Positions 15,599-26,384 of a stretch of DNA of 64,000 nucleotides are shown here, piece by piece. The notes under the pieces are model-generated. The model had not been told where the DNA came from, did no database searches, and was given only the letters and a program-made list of their open reading frames with translations. The stretch comes from Christensenellaceae bacterium Phil10 (GTDB taxonomy: Bacteria > Bacillota > Clostridia > Christensenellales > CAG-917): contig MSGY01000016.1 of assembly GCA_001940895.1 (NCBI GenBank), forward strand, positions 1 through 64,000. Direction: 5' to 3'. The stretch's first letter is position 1, and the number at the start of each line of letters is the position of its first letter. A program made the translations under genes and the position numbers.

Positions 15599-17857
15599 AT
15601 GATTGACGTCAGAAAAAGCGGAGCGTATCTGCACGAAGGAAAATTCAAAAGCATCGGCGAAATAAGACAGACTTTTTCGGATAAGGAAATTTCCGAGGCC
15701 TTCAAAGGCACGATGACTTATTCGGTATTGTCCGCTCACAGCGTTTCGGGCGCTTATAAGGGCGAGCCAATTCATATTCGTTTCGACGCCATCGCTTCGC
15801 ACGACATCACTTACGTGGGAATTATTCAAAGCGCGAAAGCAAGCGGTCTTAAACGTTTTCCGTTGCCTTACGTGCTGACGAACTGTCATAACTCGCTGTG
15901 CGCCGTGGGAGGCACGATAAACGAAGACGACCACGTATTCGGCTTGTCCGCCGCAAGAAAGTACGGCGGTATTTACGTTCCCGCAAACGTGGCAGTCATA
16001 CATACTTATATGCGTGAAAAGTTTGCGGGCGCAGGAAAAATGATTCTCGGCAGCGACAGTCACACCCGTTACGGCGCTTTCGGCACTCTGGCAATAGGAG
16101 AGGGCGGTCCCGAACTCGTAAAACAACTTCTCGGCCGCACTTACGACGTCAGATATCCCGAGGTCGTTGCGGTCAGACTTACGGGAAACGTCCGTCACGG
16201 CGTCGGGCCGCAGGACGTTGCGCTTGCGATAATAGGCGCGGTATTCGGAAGCGGCGCGGTAAAAAACAAAGTGCTCGAGTTTATCGGCGACGGCGTAAGT
16301 AACCTCGATATGGAATTCAGAAACGGCATTGACGTTATGACAACCGAAACGGCGTGTCTGTCCAGTCTGTGGATTACCGACGACAAAACGAGAGATTATC
16401 TCGAAATGTTGGGAAGACCCGACGATTATAAAGAAATGCGTCCCGAAAAACTGGCCTTTTACGACGGCGCCGTTACCGTTGATTTGTCGGAAATCGAGCC
16501 TATGATTGCCTTGCCGTTTCATCCGAGCAACGTGTACAGACTTAAAGACGTCATCGAAAATCCCGGCGATATTTTTTCAAAAGTCGAAAAAGATTACGTT
16601 GCCGTAACCGGGGCAGACAGACCCGCGTTGCGACTTACGGACAAAATACGCGACGGAAAAGTTTTCGTATCGCAGGGTATTATTGCGGGATGTTCGGGCG
16701 GCACGTATGCAAATATCGCCGCGGCGGCAAATGTTCTGAAAGGCGCGGATACGGGAAACGGTGCGTTCTCTCTGAGCGTCTATCCCGGAAGTATGCCCGT
16801 TTATCTCGATTTGATAAAGAAAGGATATTTAAGCGCGCTTACGGAGGCCGGCGCCGTAATAAAACCGTGTTTCTGCGGACCGTGTTTCGGCGCGGGCGAC
16901 ACACCTTGCAACAACGGGCTCAGCATCCGTCATACCACTCGTAATTTCGAAAACAGGGAAGGAAGCAAACCGTCGGGAAGACAGATTGCGGCGGTTGCTC
17001 TTATGGACGCGCGAAGCATTGCCGCGACCGCAAAAAACGGCGGCGTTCTTACTTCTGCCGCGGACGTCGATTACGACGAGAAAACCGAAGCGTTCCGCTT
17101 TGACGAAGGAATATACGAAAAACGCGTATACAACGGATGGAGAAATCCGCGACCCGAGGAAAACCTCGTTTACGGACCTAATATCAGAGACTGGCCGGAA
17201 ATCGACCCGATGCCCGATAACCTGATACTCAAAGTCGCGGCGGCAATAAGCGACCCCGTAACTACCACGGACGAACTCATTCCGTCGGGCGAAACGTCGA
17301 GTCTAAGAAGCAATCCTTTGCGCCTTGCGGAGTTTACTCTGTCGCGAAAGTGTCCCGATTACGTTTCGAGAGCAAAAAAAATCAAAGAGGAAGCGGACGC
17401 CGTGAAAAACGGAGTCATACCCGAAGACGTCAGATTCGTTCTTGAAAAAACGGGTCTGAAACTTTTCGGCACGACCGCTCTCGGAAGCGTTGTCTGCGCC
17501 GTAAAACCCGGCGACGGAAGCGCAAGAGAACAGGCCGCGTCCTGTCAGAGAGTTTTAGGAGCGGCCGCGAACATAGCAAAGGAATACGCAACGAAACGTT
17601 ACAGAAGCAATCTCATAAACTGGGGAATGTTGCCCCTTATATCCGACGAGAAATTCGAGCTTGACGACCTTATCGTTATGCCCGACGCGAAAGCGAGACT
17701 GATTGCGCAGAGTTCTTTTTCCTGCTATCTTCTGCGAAAGGGCAAGATTAAAAAAATTACGCTCGACGCGGGCGTACTGACAAATGCGGAACGCGATATT
17801 ATTCTTGCGGGTTCGCTGATAAACTACTATGCCGAAAACGCAAAAAAGGAGGATTAA
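15599..17857 (+). CDS. Aconitase-superfamily hydratase (YbhJ-like)
   Basis: A 752-residue protein. The substrate-binding block GSDSHTRYGAFGTLAIGEGG and the cluster cysteines (IIAGCSGGTYAN, then KPCFCGPCFGAG) show an aconitase-type [4Fe-4S] enzyme. The C-terminal swivel domain is recognised from ALGSVVCAVKPGDGSAREQ to NLINWGMLPLI. It resembles the uncharacterised YbhJ group (about 750 residues) more than citrate aconitase or LeuC/LeuD. The reaction is probably dehydration/rehydration of a hydroxyacid, but the substrate is unknown. No TCA or leucine genes lie nearby. It is joined end to end with the next gene (stop then ATG with no gap). Confidence 0.82.
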   Translation: MIDVRKSGAYLHEGKFKSIGEIRQTFSDKEISEAFKGTMTYSVLSAHSVSGAYKGEPIHIRFDAIASHDITYVGIIQSAKASGLKRFPLPYVLTNCHNSLCAVGGTINEDDHVFGLSAARKYGGIYVPANVAVIHTYMREKFAGAGKMILGSDSHTRYGAFGTLAIGEGGPELVKQLLGRTYDVRYPEVVAVRLTGNVRHGVGPQDVALAIIGAVFGSGAVKNKVLEFIGDGVSNLDMEFRNGIDVMTTETACLSSLWITDDKTRDYLEMLGRPDDYKEMRPEKLAFYDGAVTVDLSEIEPMIALPFHPSNVYRLKDVIENPGDIFSKVEKDYVAVTGADRPALRLTDKIRDGKVFVSQGIIAGCSGGTYANIAAAANVLKGADTGNGAFSLSVYPGSMPVYLDLIKKGYLSALTEAGAVIKPCFCGPCFGAGDTPCNNGLSIRHTTRNFENREGSKPSGRQIAAVALMDARSIAATAKNGGVLTSAADVDYDEKTEAFRFDEGIYEKRVYNGWRNPRPEENLVYGPNIRDWPEIDPMPDNLILKVAAAISDPVTTTDELIPSGETSSLRSNPLRLAEFTLSRKCPDYVSRAKKIKEEADAVKNGVIPEDVRFVLEKTGLKLFGTTALGSVVCAVKPGDGSAREQAASCQRVLGAAANIAKEYATKRYRSNLINWGMLPLISDEKFELDDLIVMPDAKARLIAQSSFSCYLLRKGKIKKITLDAGVLTNAERDIILAGSLINYYAENAKKED

Positions 17858-18649
17858 ATGTTGGATTTCGACAATGAAAACAATTGTAATGACTTAAACG
17901 GTATTGCCGAAGAACGGGAAACGGATACCGCCCGCGAGGCTGACGACATTTCCGCGGCCGAAACTTCGTACGACGAAAACGACGTTTACGAGAAGTACGG
18001 TTTTAAAAACAACGATTCGTTCAACCATTCGCAGTATCATACGGATAAAAGCTATGCGAATGTTTCTCACAGTGAGGAACAGAAAAAACGTCCCGCTCCC
18101 GAAGTGCGCGGCTGGACGGCCTTTTTCAGGTCGCTTCCATATCCGATGATTACCGTCGTGATTTATCTTATCGTCGGTTTCGTATGCAACGCATGGCATC
18201 CCGCCTGGATAATTTTCCTTACGATTCCCGCCTATTATTCGATAGTCGAGCATTACATTCAGACGGGAAAAATCAGATTTCCGTTGTTCACGATTGTGCT
18301 TATCGCATACCTGCTGATGGGTACGCTCGGCGATTTGTGGCATCCCGGCTGGATAGTGTTTTTCGCTTTGCCGCTTTATTTCGTATTCGATAACCTTATG
18401 AAGATAAAACACACGAGACTTATAATATATACGCTTGTGTGCATAGCGATTTACGTTCTTATAGGCGTAACGCTTAAATTATGGCATCCGACGTGGATAA
18501 TTTTCCTTACGATACCCATTTTCGAAAGCCTTTATAATTCCACCGCAAAACTCATAAAGGAAAAGCGCGCCGAACGCGCCGAAAAAGAGGGCGAAAAACC
18601 CGCAAAGAAAGAACGCACGTTTAAAAAACATAATGACGGACAGAAATAA
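17858..18649 (+). CDS. Membrane protein with three exact-period 48-residue repeats
   Basis: A 263-residue protein. An acidic cytoplasmic head (1-85) leads to about six membrane helices organised as three repeats, each ending in a WHPxWI motif: W113, W161 and W209, exactly 48 residues apart. Each repeat has two helices, and the motif is followed by an FLTIP or FALP turn. The tail is K- and E-rich. I do not recognise a named family. The start codon directly follows the hydratase stop, and the end overlaps nth by 17 bases. A small repeat-built membrane protein with conserved Trp-His-Pro at the membrane edge could bind a ligand or metal, but that is speculation. Confidence 0.75.
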   Translation: MLDFDNENNCNDLNGIAEERETDTAREADDISAAETSYDENDVYEKYGFKNNDSFNHSQYHTDKSYANVSHSEEQKKRPAPEVRGWTAFFRSLPYPMITVVIYLIVGFVCNAWHPAWIIFLTIPAYYSIVEHYIQTGKIRFPLFTIVLIAYLLMGTLGDLWHPGWIVFFALPLYFVFDNLMKIKHTRLIIYTLVCIAIYVLIGVTLKLWHPTWIIFLTIPIFESLYNSTAKLIKEKRAERAEKEGEKPAKKERTFKKHNDGQK

Positions 18650-19268
18650 GAACATTCTCGACATACTTGAAAAAGACTATCCCGAGGCTCGTTGTGAACT
18701 TGAGTTTTCAACGCCTTTCGAGTTGCTTGTCGCAGTAGTGCTTTCGGCGCAATGCACGGACAGGCGCGTGAATATCGTCACCCGCGAAATGTTTAAAAAA
18801 GTCAATACGCCGCAGGGTTTTGCGGAAATGTCGACAGAGCAAATCGAGGAATTCGTGCGACCGTGCGGTTTTTACCGCAATAAGGCAAAATCCATAAAGG
18901 AGCTGTCCGAAGATATCGTAAATAACTACGGAGGAGAAGTCCCCCGATGTCTTGACGAACTCGTGAAACTTAAAGGCGTGGGAAATAAAACCGCCGCCGT
19001 CGTATACTCGGTTGCTTTTCACGGCGAAGCATTGCCGGTCGACACGCACGTTTTCCGCGTGTCTCACAGACTTTCGCTTTCGGAAGGAAAAACGGCGGAC
19101 GCCGTTATGGAAGACCTTAAAAGACAGTTTCCTTCCGACAAATGGTATACTTTGCATCATACGATGATATTTCACGGAAGATATACCTGTAAGAGCCGCA
19201 AGCCGCTTTGCGTAAATTGTAATTTAAACGACTATTGCACATATTATAAGGACCTGAAAAATGAATAA
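18633..19268 (+). CDS. nth: Endonuclease III
   Basis: A 211-residue HhH-GPD DNA glycosylase/AP lyase that removes oxidised pyrimidines. The helix-hairpin-helix LVKLKGVGNKTAAVVYSVAF contains the catalytic lysine, and PVDTHVFRVSHRL holds the catalytic aspartate. The C-terminal [4Fe-4S] loop has cysteines spaced C-x6-C-x2-C-x5-C (CKSRKPLCVNCNLNDYC). The length is typical (about 210). It overlaps the preceding membrane-protein gene by 17 bases and the next gene by 8 bases, so it is embedded in an operon. Confidence 0.95.
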   Translation: MTDRNKNILDILEKDYPEARCELEFSTPFELLVAVVLSAQCTDRRVNIVTREMFKKVNTPQGFAEMSTEQIEEFVRPCGFYRNKAKSIKELSEDIVNNYGGEVPRCLDELVKLKGVGNKTAAVVYSVAFHGEALPVDTHVFRVSHRLSLSEGKTADAVMEDLKRQFPSDKWYTLHHTMIFHGRYTCKSRKPLCVNCNLNDYCTYYKDLKNE

Positions 19269-20091
19269 GATTTTAAGTCGTAAAAAGTTTTCGGAAAACG
19301 TTAACGAATACGTTATTTCCGCACCCGACGTCGCAAGACGCGCCGACGCCGGGCAGTTCGTTATTCTGCGCGTAGACGAAGAGGGCGAACGTATACCCTT
19401 TACAATATGCGATTTCGACCGCGAAGCCGGTACGGTAACCATTCTCGTGCAGACGGTCGGATACAGCACGATGAAGCTCGCGACGTTGAAAGAGGGCGAC
19501 TGTATTGCCGATTTTGCGGGGCCTCTCGGAAAAGCAACCGACCTTGACGAATACGAAAATATTCTGCTTGTGGGCGGCGGTATCGGAAGCGCCGTAATTT
19601 ATCCTCAGATTAAAAAACTTTTTTCGAAAGGAAAAAAAGCAGACGTCGTAACGGGCGCAAGAAACGAAAGCCTTCTTATTTATCGCAACGAGTTTAAAAC
19701 GTACGCCCGCAATCTTTATGAAATGACGGACGACGGAAGCGCGGGCGAAAAAGGTTTCGTAACAGATAAAATCAGAAATTTACTGGACGGAGGCGAGAGA
19801 TACGACTGCATTTTTGCGGTGGGACCTCTGCCGATGATGAAGGCGGTTGCCAATCTTACGCGCGGTTACGGCATAAAAACCATAGTCAGCATGAACACTG
19901 TTATGGTTGACGGCACGGGTATGTGCGGCAGTTGCAGACTTACCGTCGGCAACGAAATCAGATACGCATGCGTCGACGGTCCCGAATTCGACGGTCATCT
20001 TGTTGATTTTGACGAAGCGATTGCGAGAAACGGATTTTATCGCGACGAGGAACGCTCGCACGTTTGCAGACTTACGGGAGGTGTGAGATAA
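19261..20091 (+). CDS. nfnA: NfnA: FAD/[2Fe-2S] subunit of NADH-dependent ferredoxin:NADP+ oxidoreductase
   Basis: A 276-residue protein of the PyrK/ferredoxin-NADP reductase type. The N-terminal FAD barrel contains EGERIPFTICDFDREAGTVT. NAD-binding motifs are LLVGGGIGSAVIYPQIKKL and CIFAVGPLPMMKAV. The C-terminal [2Fe-2S] cysteines lie in GTGMCGSCRLTVGNEIRYAC, followed by the signature DGPEFDGHLVDFDE. With NfnB (next gene, 1-base TAATG overlap) it forms the electron-bifurcating transhydrogenase linking NADH, reduced ferredoxin and NADPH. No pyrimidine genes are near, so PyrK is less likely. Confidence 0.9.
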   Translation: MNKILSRKKFSENVNEYVISAPDVARRADAGQFVILRVDEEGERIPFTICDFDREAGTVTILVQTVGYSTMKLATLKEGDCIADFAGPLGKATDLDEYENILLVGGGIGSAVIYPQIKKLFSKGKKADVVTGARNESLLIYRNEFKTYARNLYEMTDDGSAGEKGFVTDKIRNLLDGGERYDCIFAVGPLPMMKAVANLTRGYGIKTIVSMNTVMVDGTGMCGSCRLTVGNEIRYACVDGPEFDGHLVDFDEAIARNGFYRDEERSHVCRLTGGVR

Positions 20092-21470
20092 TGGCCGATT
20101 TTTTAAGGCACGAAATGAAAAACCAATCTCCCGAACAAAGAGTAAAAAACTTTGACGAAGTCGCTTTGGGTTTCGATAAAGCGACGGCGAAGGCGGAAGC
20201 CGAAAGATGTCTTAACTGTAAAAACGCACCGTGCCGAAAAGGTTGTCCCGTCGGCGTGAATATTCCCGCGTTTATATCGTATGTGAAAAACGACGATATG
20301 GACGGCGCGGTCGCAAGTCTTAACGGAGATAACAGTCTGCCCGCCGTTTGCGGCAGGGTCTGTCCGCAGGAAAGACAATGCGAACGGTTTTGCGTCCGCA
20401 GAGAAAAAGCGGGTGGAAGCGTATCGATAGGAGCGCTTGAAAGATACGTTGCGGATTATGCCTTGAAAAAGGGAAAACAACAGGAAAGAAAGGTTAAAAC
20501 CACCGGCAAAACCGCGGCCGTTATCGGAAGCGGTCCGGCAAGTCTTACGTGCGCCGCGGATTTACAGTCTCACGGATTCGACGTTACCGTTTTCGAGGCT
20601 TTTCATAAAGCGGGAGGAGTGCTTGTGTACGGCATCCCCGAATTCAGATTGCCGAAAGACATCGTTAAAAAAGAAATCGATAATTTGTCCGAAATGGGCG
20701 TGAAGTTCCGATTCGATACGATAATAGGAAAAACCTTTACCTTGGACGAACTTCGCAAAAATTTCGACGCGGTATTTATAGGAACGGGCGCGGGACTTCC
20801 TTTGTTTTTAAAAATCAAAGGCGAAAATCTTCCGGGCGTTTACAGCGCAAACGAATACCTGACAAGGGTTAATCTTATGAAAGCGTACGATAAAAACTCG
20901 ATTACGCCCGTTCAACGAGGAAAACACGTTGTAGTTGTCGGCGCGGGAAACGTCGCTATGGACGCCGCGCGCACCGCAGTCAGAATGGGCGCCGACGACG
21001 TAACGCTCGTATACAGGCGCGGCCGTGAGGAGATGCCTGCTCGCCGGGAAGAAATTATTCACGCCGAGGAAGAAGGCGTAAAATTCGAGCTTCTTACCAA
21101 TCCCGCGGAAATCCTCGGAACAGACGGAAAAGTCTCGGGAATCAGGTGCGTCAGAATGGAACTCGGCGAACCGGATTCTTCGGGAAGGCGCAGTCCGCAC
21201 GCGATTGAAGGAAGCGAATTCGATATTATCTGCGACCAGGTCATAGTTGCGCTCGGCACGTCGCCGAATCCTCTTCTGAGAGACGGCGCAACGGGACTTG
21301 AAATCACGTCCAAAGGCACGATTGTCGTAAACCCCGAAACGGGTGAAACGTCTCTTGAAAACGTTTACGCGGGCGGCGACGCCGTAACTGGCGCGGCTAC
21401 CGTAATTCTTGCAATGGGCGCGGGCCGTCTTGCCGCAAAAAGTATTATCGAAAAACTCGGCGATAAATAA
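20091..21470 (+). CDS. nfnB: NfnB: glutamate synthase small-subunit-like NADPH-binding subunit
   Basis: A 459-residue protein often annotated gltA. The N-terminal region binds two [4Fe-4S] clusters (CLNCKNAPCRKGCPV, then CGRVCPQERQCERFC). Two Rossmann folds follow: FAD-binding AAVIGSGPASLTCAADL and NADPH-binding VVVVGAGNVAMDAARTA. The C-terminal GGDAVTGAATVILAMGAGR closes the FAD site. The ATG at 20091 is chosen because GGGAGGTG lies just upstream; it shares one base with the nfnA stop. Lack of a large glutamate synthase gene and the pairing with nfnA favour the Nfn complex. Confidence 0.9.
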   Translation: MADFLRHEMKNQSPEQRVKNFDEVALGFDKATAKAEAERCLNCKNAPCRKGCPVGVNIPAFISYVKNDDMDGAVASLNGDNSLPAVCGRVCPQERQCERFCVRREKAGGSVSIGALERYVADYALKKGKQQERKVKTTGKTAAVIGSGPASLTCAADLQSHGFDVTVFEAFHKAGGVLVYGIPEFRLPKDIVKKEIDNLSEMGVKFRFDTIIGKTFTLDELRKNFDAVFIGTGAGLPLFLKIKGENLPGVYSANEYLTRVNLMKAYDKNSITPVQRGKHVVVVGAGNVAMDAARTAVRMGADDVTLVYRRGREEMPARREEIIHAEEEGVKFELLTNPAEILGTDGKVSGIRCVRMELGEPDSSGRRSPHAIEGSEFDIICDQVIVALGTSPNPLLRDGATGLEITSKGTIVVNPETGETSLENVYAGGDAVTGAATVILAMGAGRLAAKSIIEKLGDK

Positions 21471-21641
21471 TAATCGGGTGTACCGCTCTGCGGCGTTTTC
21501 AGTAAAATCGGGCGAGAGGGAAGCGAAAACAAATCAATTATCAAAAGAGTTTGAGCGACGAACGCCACGGGGGAAACGATTAAAAGGACGACAACAAAAA
21601 AAACGGTAGAAAGAGGCGATACAAAGTCGCCGGTGTAATAA

Positions 21642-22931
<1,290 letters not shown>

Positions 22932-22946
22932 ACGAGGTATACGAAG

Positions 22947-23237
22947 ATGATTTCGACTAAAGACAGAGCAAAACTTAAGGGACTTGCACAAAAAATCGAA
23001 CCTGTTTTTCAGATAGGGAAAAACGGCGTTACCGATAACGTTATCGAACAGATATCCGTTGCTTTGGACGCGCGCGAACTTATTAAGATAAACGTACTTA
23101 AAAATTCCGACGAAAACGCTAAAACCGTCGTGAATACTCTTGCAGAGAAACTTAATGCCGAAGCCGTTGCGGCAATCGGGAACAAAATCGTTCTTTATCG
23201 TTACAGCGACAAAAAAGGCGTCGTTCACGTACTTTAA
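22947..23237 (+). CDS. yhbY: RNA-binding protein YhbY (CRM domain)
   Basis: A 96-residue single CRM-domain protein. The pattern LKGLAQKIEPVFQIGKNGVT contains the GxxG loop that contacts RNA. LDARELIKINVLKN and IGNKIVLYRYSDKK are typical of YhbY, which associates with pre-50S ribosomes. It lies 15 bases after obgE, another 50S assembly factor, so the pair likely form a ribosome-assembly operon. A terminator follows. Confidence 0.92.
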   Translation: MISTKDRAKLKGLAQKIEPVFQIGKNGVTDNVIEQISVALDARELIKINVLKNSDENAKTVVNTLAEKLNAEAVAAIGNKIVLYRYSDKKGVVHVL

Positions 23238-23256
23238 TCGTTTATCGGCGCAAATT

Positions 23257-23290
23257 ATAAGCGGGATTTGTTGAAATTATCCCGCTTTTA
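23257..23290 (+). terminator. Terminator after yhbY
   Basis: A 9-bp stem (AAGCGGGAT at 23259-23267 with ATCCCGCTT at 23279-23287), followed by TTTAT. It separates the ribosome-assembly genes from the paaK-ior operon. Confidence 0.75.
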
Positions 23291-23331
23291 TGTTATTATT
23301 CAAAAGAATTATACTTTTAAGGTGTGGCAAA

Positions 23332-24642
23332 ATGCTGATTTACGACGAAAAACACGAATGCGCTTCGCAGGAGGATATGCGGAGTCTGCAACTGTCCAAA
23401 TTGAAAAAAATCGTTGAATACGCTTATGAAAACGTTCCTTTTTATAAGAAAAAATACGACGCAGCCGGCGTAAAACCCGGGGATATAAAGACGCTTAAAG
23501 ATATCGAGCGTCTGCCTTTCGTGGAAAAAAGCGACCTCAGAGACAATTATCCTTACGGACTTGCCGCCGTGGATATCGAGGACACCGTGCGGATACACGC
23601 TTCGAGCGGCACGAGCGGTAAACCTACCGTAGTTTTTTATACGCGCGACGACCTCGAAACGTGGACGGAATGTATGGCGCGTATCGTAACTATGGGCGGC
23701 GTTACGAAAAAAGACGTCGTGCAGGTGTCTTTCGGATACGGGTTGTTTACGGGCGCTTTAGGACTGCATCAGGGATTGGAAAGAGTGGGCGCGACAGTCG
23801 TACCCGCGTCGAGCGGCAATACCGAACGTCAGGTTATGCTTATGCACGACCTCGGCGTAACGGGTATGGTATGCACGCCGTCCTATGCGTTGCATATAAG
23901 CGAAGTAATGGCGGCGTCAGGCTATAAGAAAGAGGATTTTAAGCTTAAATGGGCTCTTCTCGGAAGCGAGGCGTCGACCCTCGAAATGCATAAAGAAATC
24001 AGTCGCCGTCTCGGCGTATTTCCTACCGATAACTACGGTTTGTCGGAAATTATAGGTCCCGGCGTATCGGGCGAATGTCTCGAAAAAAACGGTATGCACG
24101 TCAACGAAGACCATTTTTATCCCGAAATCGTCGACAGCGAAACGCTTGAAGCCGTAAAGGACGGCGAATGGGGCGAACTCGTGCTTACCGCTCTCGACAA
24201 ATTCGGTATGCCGATGATAAGATACAGAACGAAAGACATAACGAGACTGAATCGCGAGCCGTGTAAATGCGGAAGAACTCTCGTTCGTATGGACAGAATC
24301 AAGGGCAGAAGCGACGATATGCTGAAAATCCGCGGCGTCAACGTTTTCCCGTCGCAGATTGAAAGCGTGCTTATGGAAATGCCCGAAATAGGCGGACAAT
24401 ACCATATTACGGTTAAACGCGAAAACTTTTCGGACGTTCTCGAAGTGGCGGTTGAAGTAGCCGACGCAAATCTTCTCTCCGATTACGGCAATCTTCAGAA
24501 ACTCGTTCAGAAGGTAAAACACAATCTGCGCGTGGTGTTGCAGATTGACGCCGTGGTAAAACTTGTCGAGCCGTTATCGCTAAAACGTTTCGAGGGCAAG
24601 GCACAGAGGGTAACGGATTTAAGAAATAAAAAGGAATTTTAA
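23332..24642 (+). CDS. paaK: Phenylacetate-CoA ligase (first copy)
   Basis: A 436-residue adenylate-forming enzyme. The phosphate-binding loop HASSGTSGKPTVVFYT, the aromatic-acid pocket FGYGLFTGALGLHQG, the YGLSEIIGPG motif and the KGRSDDMLKIRGVNVFPSQI hinge define the PaaK family. The ATG at 23332 has AAGGTG upstream; a start 14 codons earlier lacks one. It heads the operon with iorA, iorB and a second paaK. In anaerobes this arrangement is thought to run from aryl-acetyl-CoA toward arylacetate and ATP, or to activate arylacetates; direction is inference. Confidence 0.92.
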   Translation: MLIYDEKHECASQEDMRSLQLSKLKKIVEYAYENVPFYKKKYDAAGVKPGDIKTLKDIERLPFVEKSDLRDNYPYGLAAVDIEDTVRIHASSGTSGKPTVVFYTRDDLETWTECMARIVTMGGVTKKDVVQVSFGYGLFTGALGLHQGLERVGATVVPASSGNTERQVMLMHDLGVTGMVCTPSYALHISEVMAASGYKKEDFKLKWALLGSEASTLEMHKEISRRLGVFPTDNYGLSEIIGPGVSGECLEKNGMHVNEDHFYPEIVDSETLEAVKDGEWGELVLTALDKFGMPMIRYRTKDITRLNREPCKCGRTLVRMDRIKGRSDDMLKIRGVNVFPSQIESVLMEMPEIGGQYHITVKRENFSDVLEVAVEVADANLLSDYGNLQKLVQKVKHNLRVVLQIDAVVKLVEPLSLKRFEGKAQRVTDLRNKKEF

Positions 24643-24658
24643 ATATTTTGGTAAAACT

Positions 24659-26380
24659 ATGAAAAAATTGATGTTGGGAAACGAAGCGGTTGCGCGCGGC
24701 GCGTACGAAGCCGGGGTAACCGTGGCAACAGCCTATCCGGGTACGCCGAGTACCGAAATTACCGAGAATATCGCGCGATACGACGAAATATACGCCGAAT
24801 GGTCTCCGAACGAAAAAGTTGCCATGGAAGTGGCGTACGGCGCGGCGGTAGCCGGCGCGAGAAGCATCGTGTCGATGAAACACGTCGGTCTTAACGTTGC
24901 GGCAGATCCTCTGTTTTCGGCGGCATATGCCGGGGTGAACGGAGGCATGGTGATTGTCGTTGCGGACGACCCCGCGATGCACAGCAGTCAGAACGAACAG
25001 GACAGCAGATATTATGCCGTCAGCGCGCACGTGCCTATGTTGGAACCGTCCGACAGCGAAGAGGCGAAGGAATTCGTAAAAGAAGCGTTTGTATTGTCCG
25101 AAAAGTACGACACGCCGGTTTTTCTCAGAACCACTACGAGACTTGCGCACAGTCAGAGTTTTGTCGAACTTTGCGACAGAGCGGACGTAAGCGTAAAAAA
25201 ATACGAAAAAGATATCACGAAATATACTTTAATGCCGTCCACCGCAAAGATAAGACATATCGCCGTAGAAAAACGCGAAAACGAACTGAAACTCGATATC
25301 GAGAATTCCCCTTTGAATTTTATTCGCGAAGGAGATAAAAAAATCGGTGTGGTGACATCGGGCGTCGTTTATCAGTACGTCAGGGAAGCGTTGCCCGACG
25401 CGTCCGTATTTAAACTGGGTTGCGTATATCCTTTACCCGTTGAAAAAATCCGTAAATTTGCCGAAAGCATCGGAAAACTTATCGTTGTCGAAGAGCTGGA
25501 ACCCGTTATCGAAAACGCGCTGAAGGCAAACGGAATACCTTGCGAGGGGAAGAAGTATTTCGGCGTGCAGGGCGAGTTGTCCGTCGGCAGAATAAAAACC
25601 GCGCTGTCGGGCGAGAGTTTTTCCGATAAAAATAACGTTGTAAACGTTCCGGTAAGGCCGCCGGTAATGTGCGCGGGCTGTCCTCACCGCGGCGTATTTT
25701 ACGTGCTGAAAAAACTCGGTTGCAGGGTTATTTCGGACATAGGATGTTATACTCTCGGCGCTCAATCGCCGCTGTCTGCCGTGGATACGGTACTTTGTAT
25801 GGGCGCAAGCCTCGGAATGGCGCAGGGATTCGAACACGCGCTCGGACGCGAAAATACCAAAAACGTCGTTGCGGTTATCGGCGATAGCACGTTTATACAT
25901 AGCGGTATTACCGGACTTATCGACGCCGTTTACAATAAAACCGCGCTGACTCTCGTAATACTCGACAACAGCACTACGGGTATGACGGGGCATCAGGAGC
26001 ACCCTGCGACGGGCAAAACCATAAAAGGCGAAGATACGTATGCGCTTAATCTCGAAGACGCCGTAAAAGCGTCGGGCGTGAATTTTGTCGAAACGGTGGA
26101 CGCCTACGATATGAAAGCCGTAGAAAAGGCGATTAAAGAGGCTTGCTCGTACGACGGCGTGTCGGTGGTAATTGCAAAACGTCCGTGCGCGCTTAAAATC
26201 AGACTCGCCGAAAAACCTTATGAAATAAGAGATTGCAAGAAGTGCGGAAAATGTCTGAAAATCGGCTGTCCCGCGATACAGAAAAATCCCGACGGCAGCG
26301 CATGTATCCGTCACGAATTGTGCGTGGGTTGCGGCGTCTGTCGCGATATGTGCGCGTTCGGCGCGATTGTAAAGGAGTGA
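24659..26380 (+). CDS. iorA: Indolepyruvate:ferredoxin oxidoreductase, alpha subunit
   Basis: A 573-residue subunit. The N-terminal pyrimidine-binding domain has MLGNEAVARGAYEAG and AYPGTPSTEI. The thiamine-diphosphate domain has IGCYTLGAQSPL, MGASLGMAQGFEHA and the metal motif VIGDSTFIHSGITGLIDAVY with LDNSTTGMTG. Two C-terminal [4Fe-4S] clusters lie in CKKCGKCLKIGCPA and CVGCGVCRDMCAFG. It oxidises indolepyruvate, phenylpyruvate and similar acids to aryl-acetyl-CoA and reduces ferredoxin. iorB follows 4 bases later. All cofactor motifs are intact. Confidence 0.95.
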   Translation: MKKLMLGNEAVARGAYEAGVTVATAYPGTPSTEITENIARYDEIYAEWSPNEKVAMEVAYGAAVAGARSIVSMKHVGLNVAADPLFSAAYAGVNGGMVIVVADDPAMHSSQNEQDSRYYAVSAHVPMLEPSDSEEAKEFVKEAFVLSEKYDTPVFLRTTTRLAHSQSFVELCDRADVSVKKYEKDITKYTLMPSTAKIRHIAVEKRENELKLDIENSPLNFIREGDKKIGVVTSGVVYQYVREALPDASVFKLGCVYPLPVEKIRKFAESIGKLIVVEELEPVIENALKANGIPCEGKKYFGVQGELSVGRIKTALSGESFSDKNNVVNVPVRPPVMCAGCPHRGVFYVLKKLGCRVISDIGCYTLGAQSPLSAVDTVLCMGASLGMAQGFEHALGRENTKNVVAVIGDSTFIHSGITGLIDAVYNKTALTLVILDNSTTGMTGHQEHPATGKTIKGEDTYALNLEDAVKASGVNFVETVDAYDMKAVEKAIKEACSYDGVSVVIAKRPCALKIRLAEKPYEIRDCKKCGKCLKIGCPAIQKNPDGSACIRHELCVGCGVCRDMCAFGAIVKE

Positions 26381-26384
26381 GATT

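Noticed and set aside
15530-16522. Long minus-strand ORF of 330 codons opposite the hydratase
   Set aside because: No RBS, no recognisable motif, and it lies over a well supported gene. High GAC/GTC use creates open antisense frames here.
19261-20091. PyrK (dihydroorotate dehydrogenase electron-transfer subunit)
   Set aside because: The next gene is an NfnB/GltD-type subunit and no pyrimidine genes are near, so NfnA fits better.
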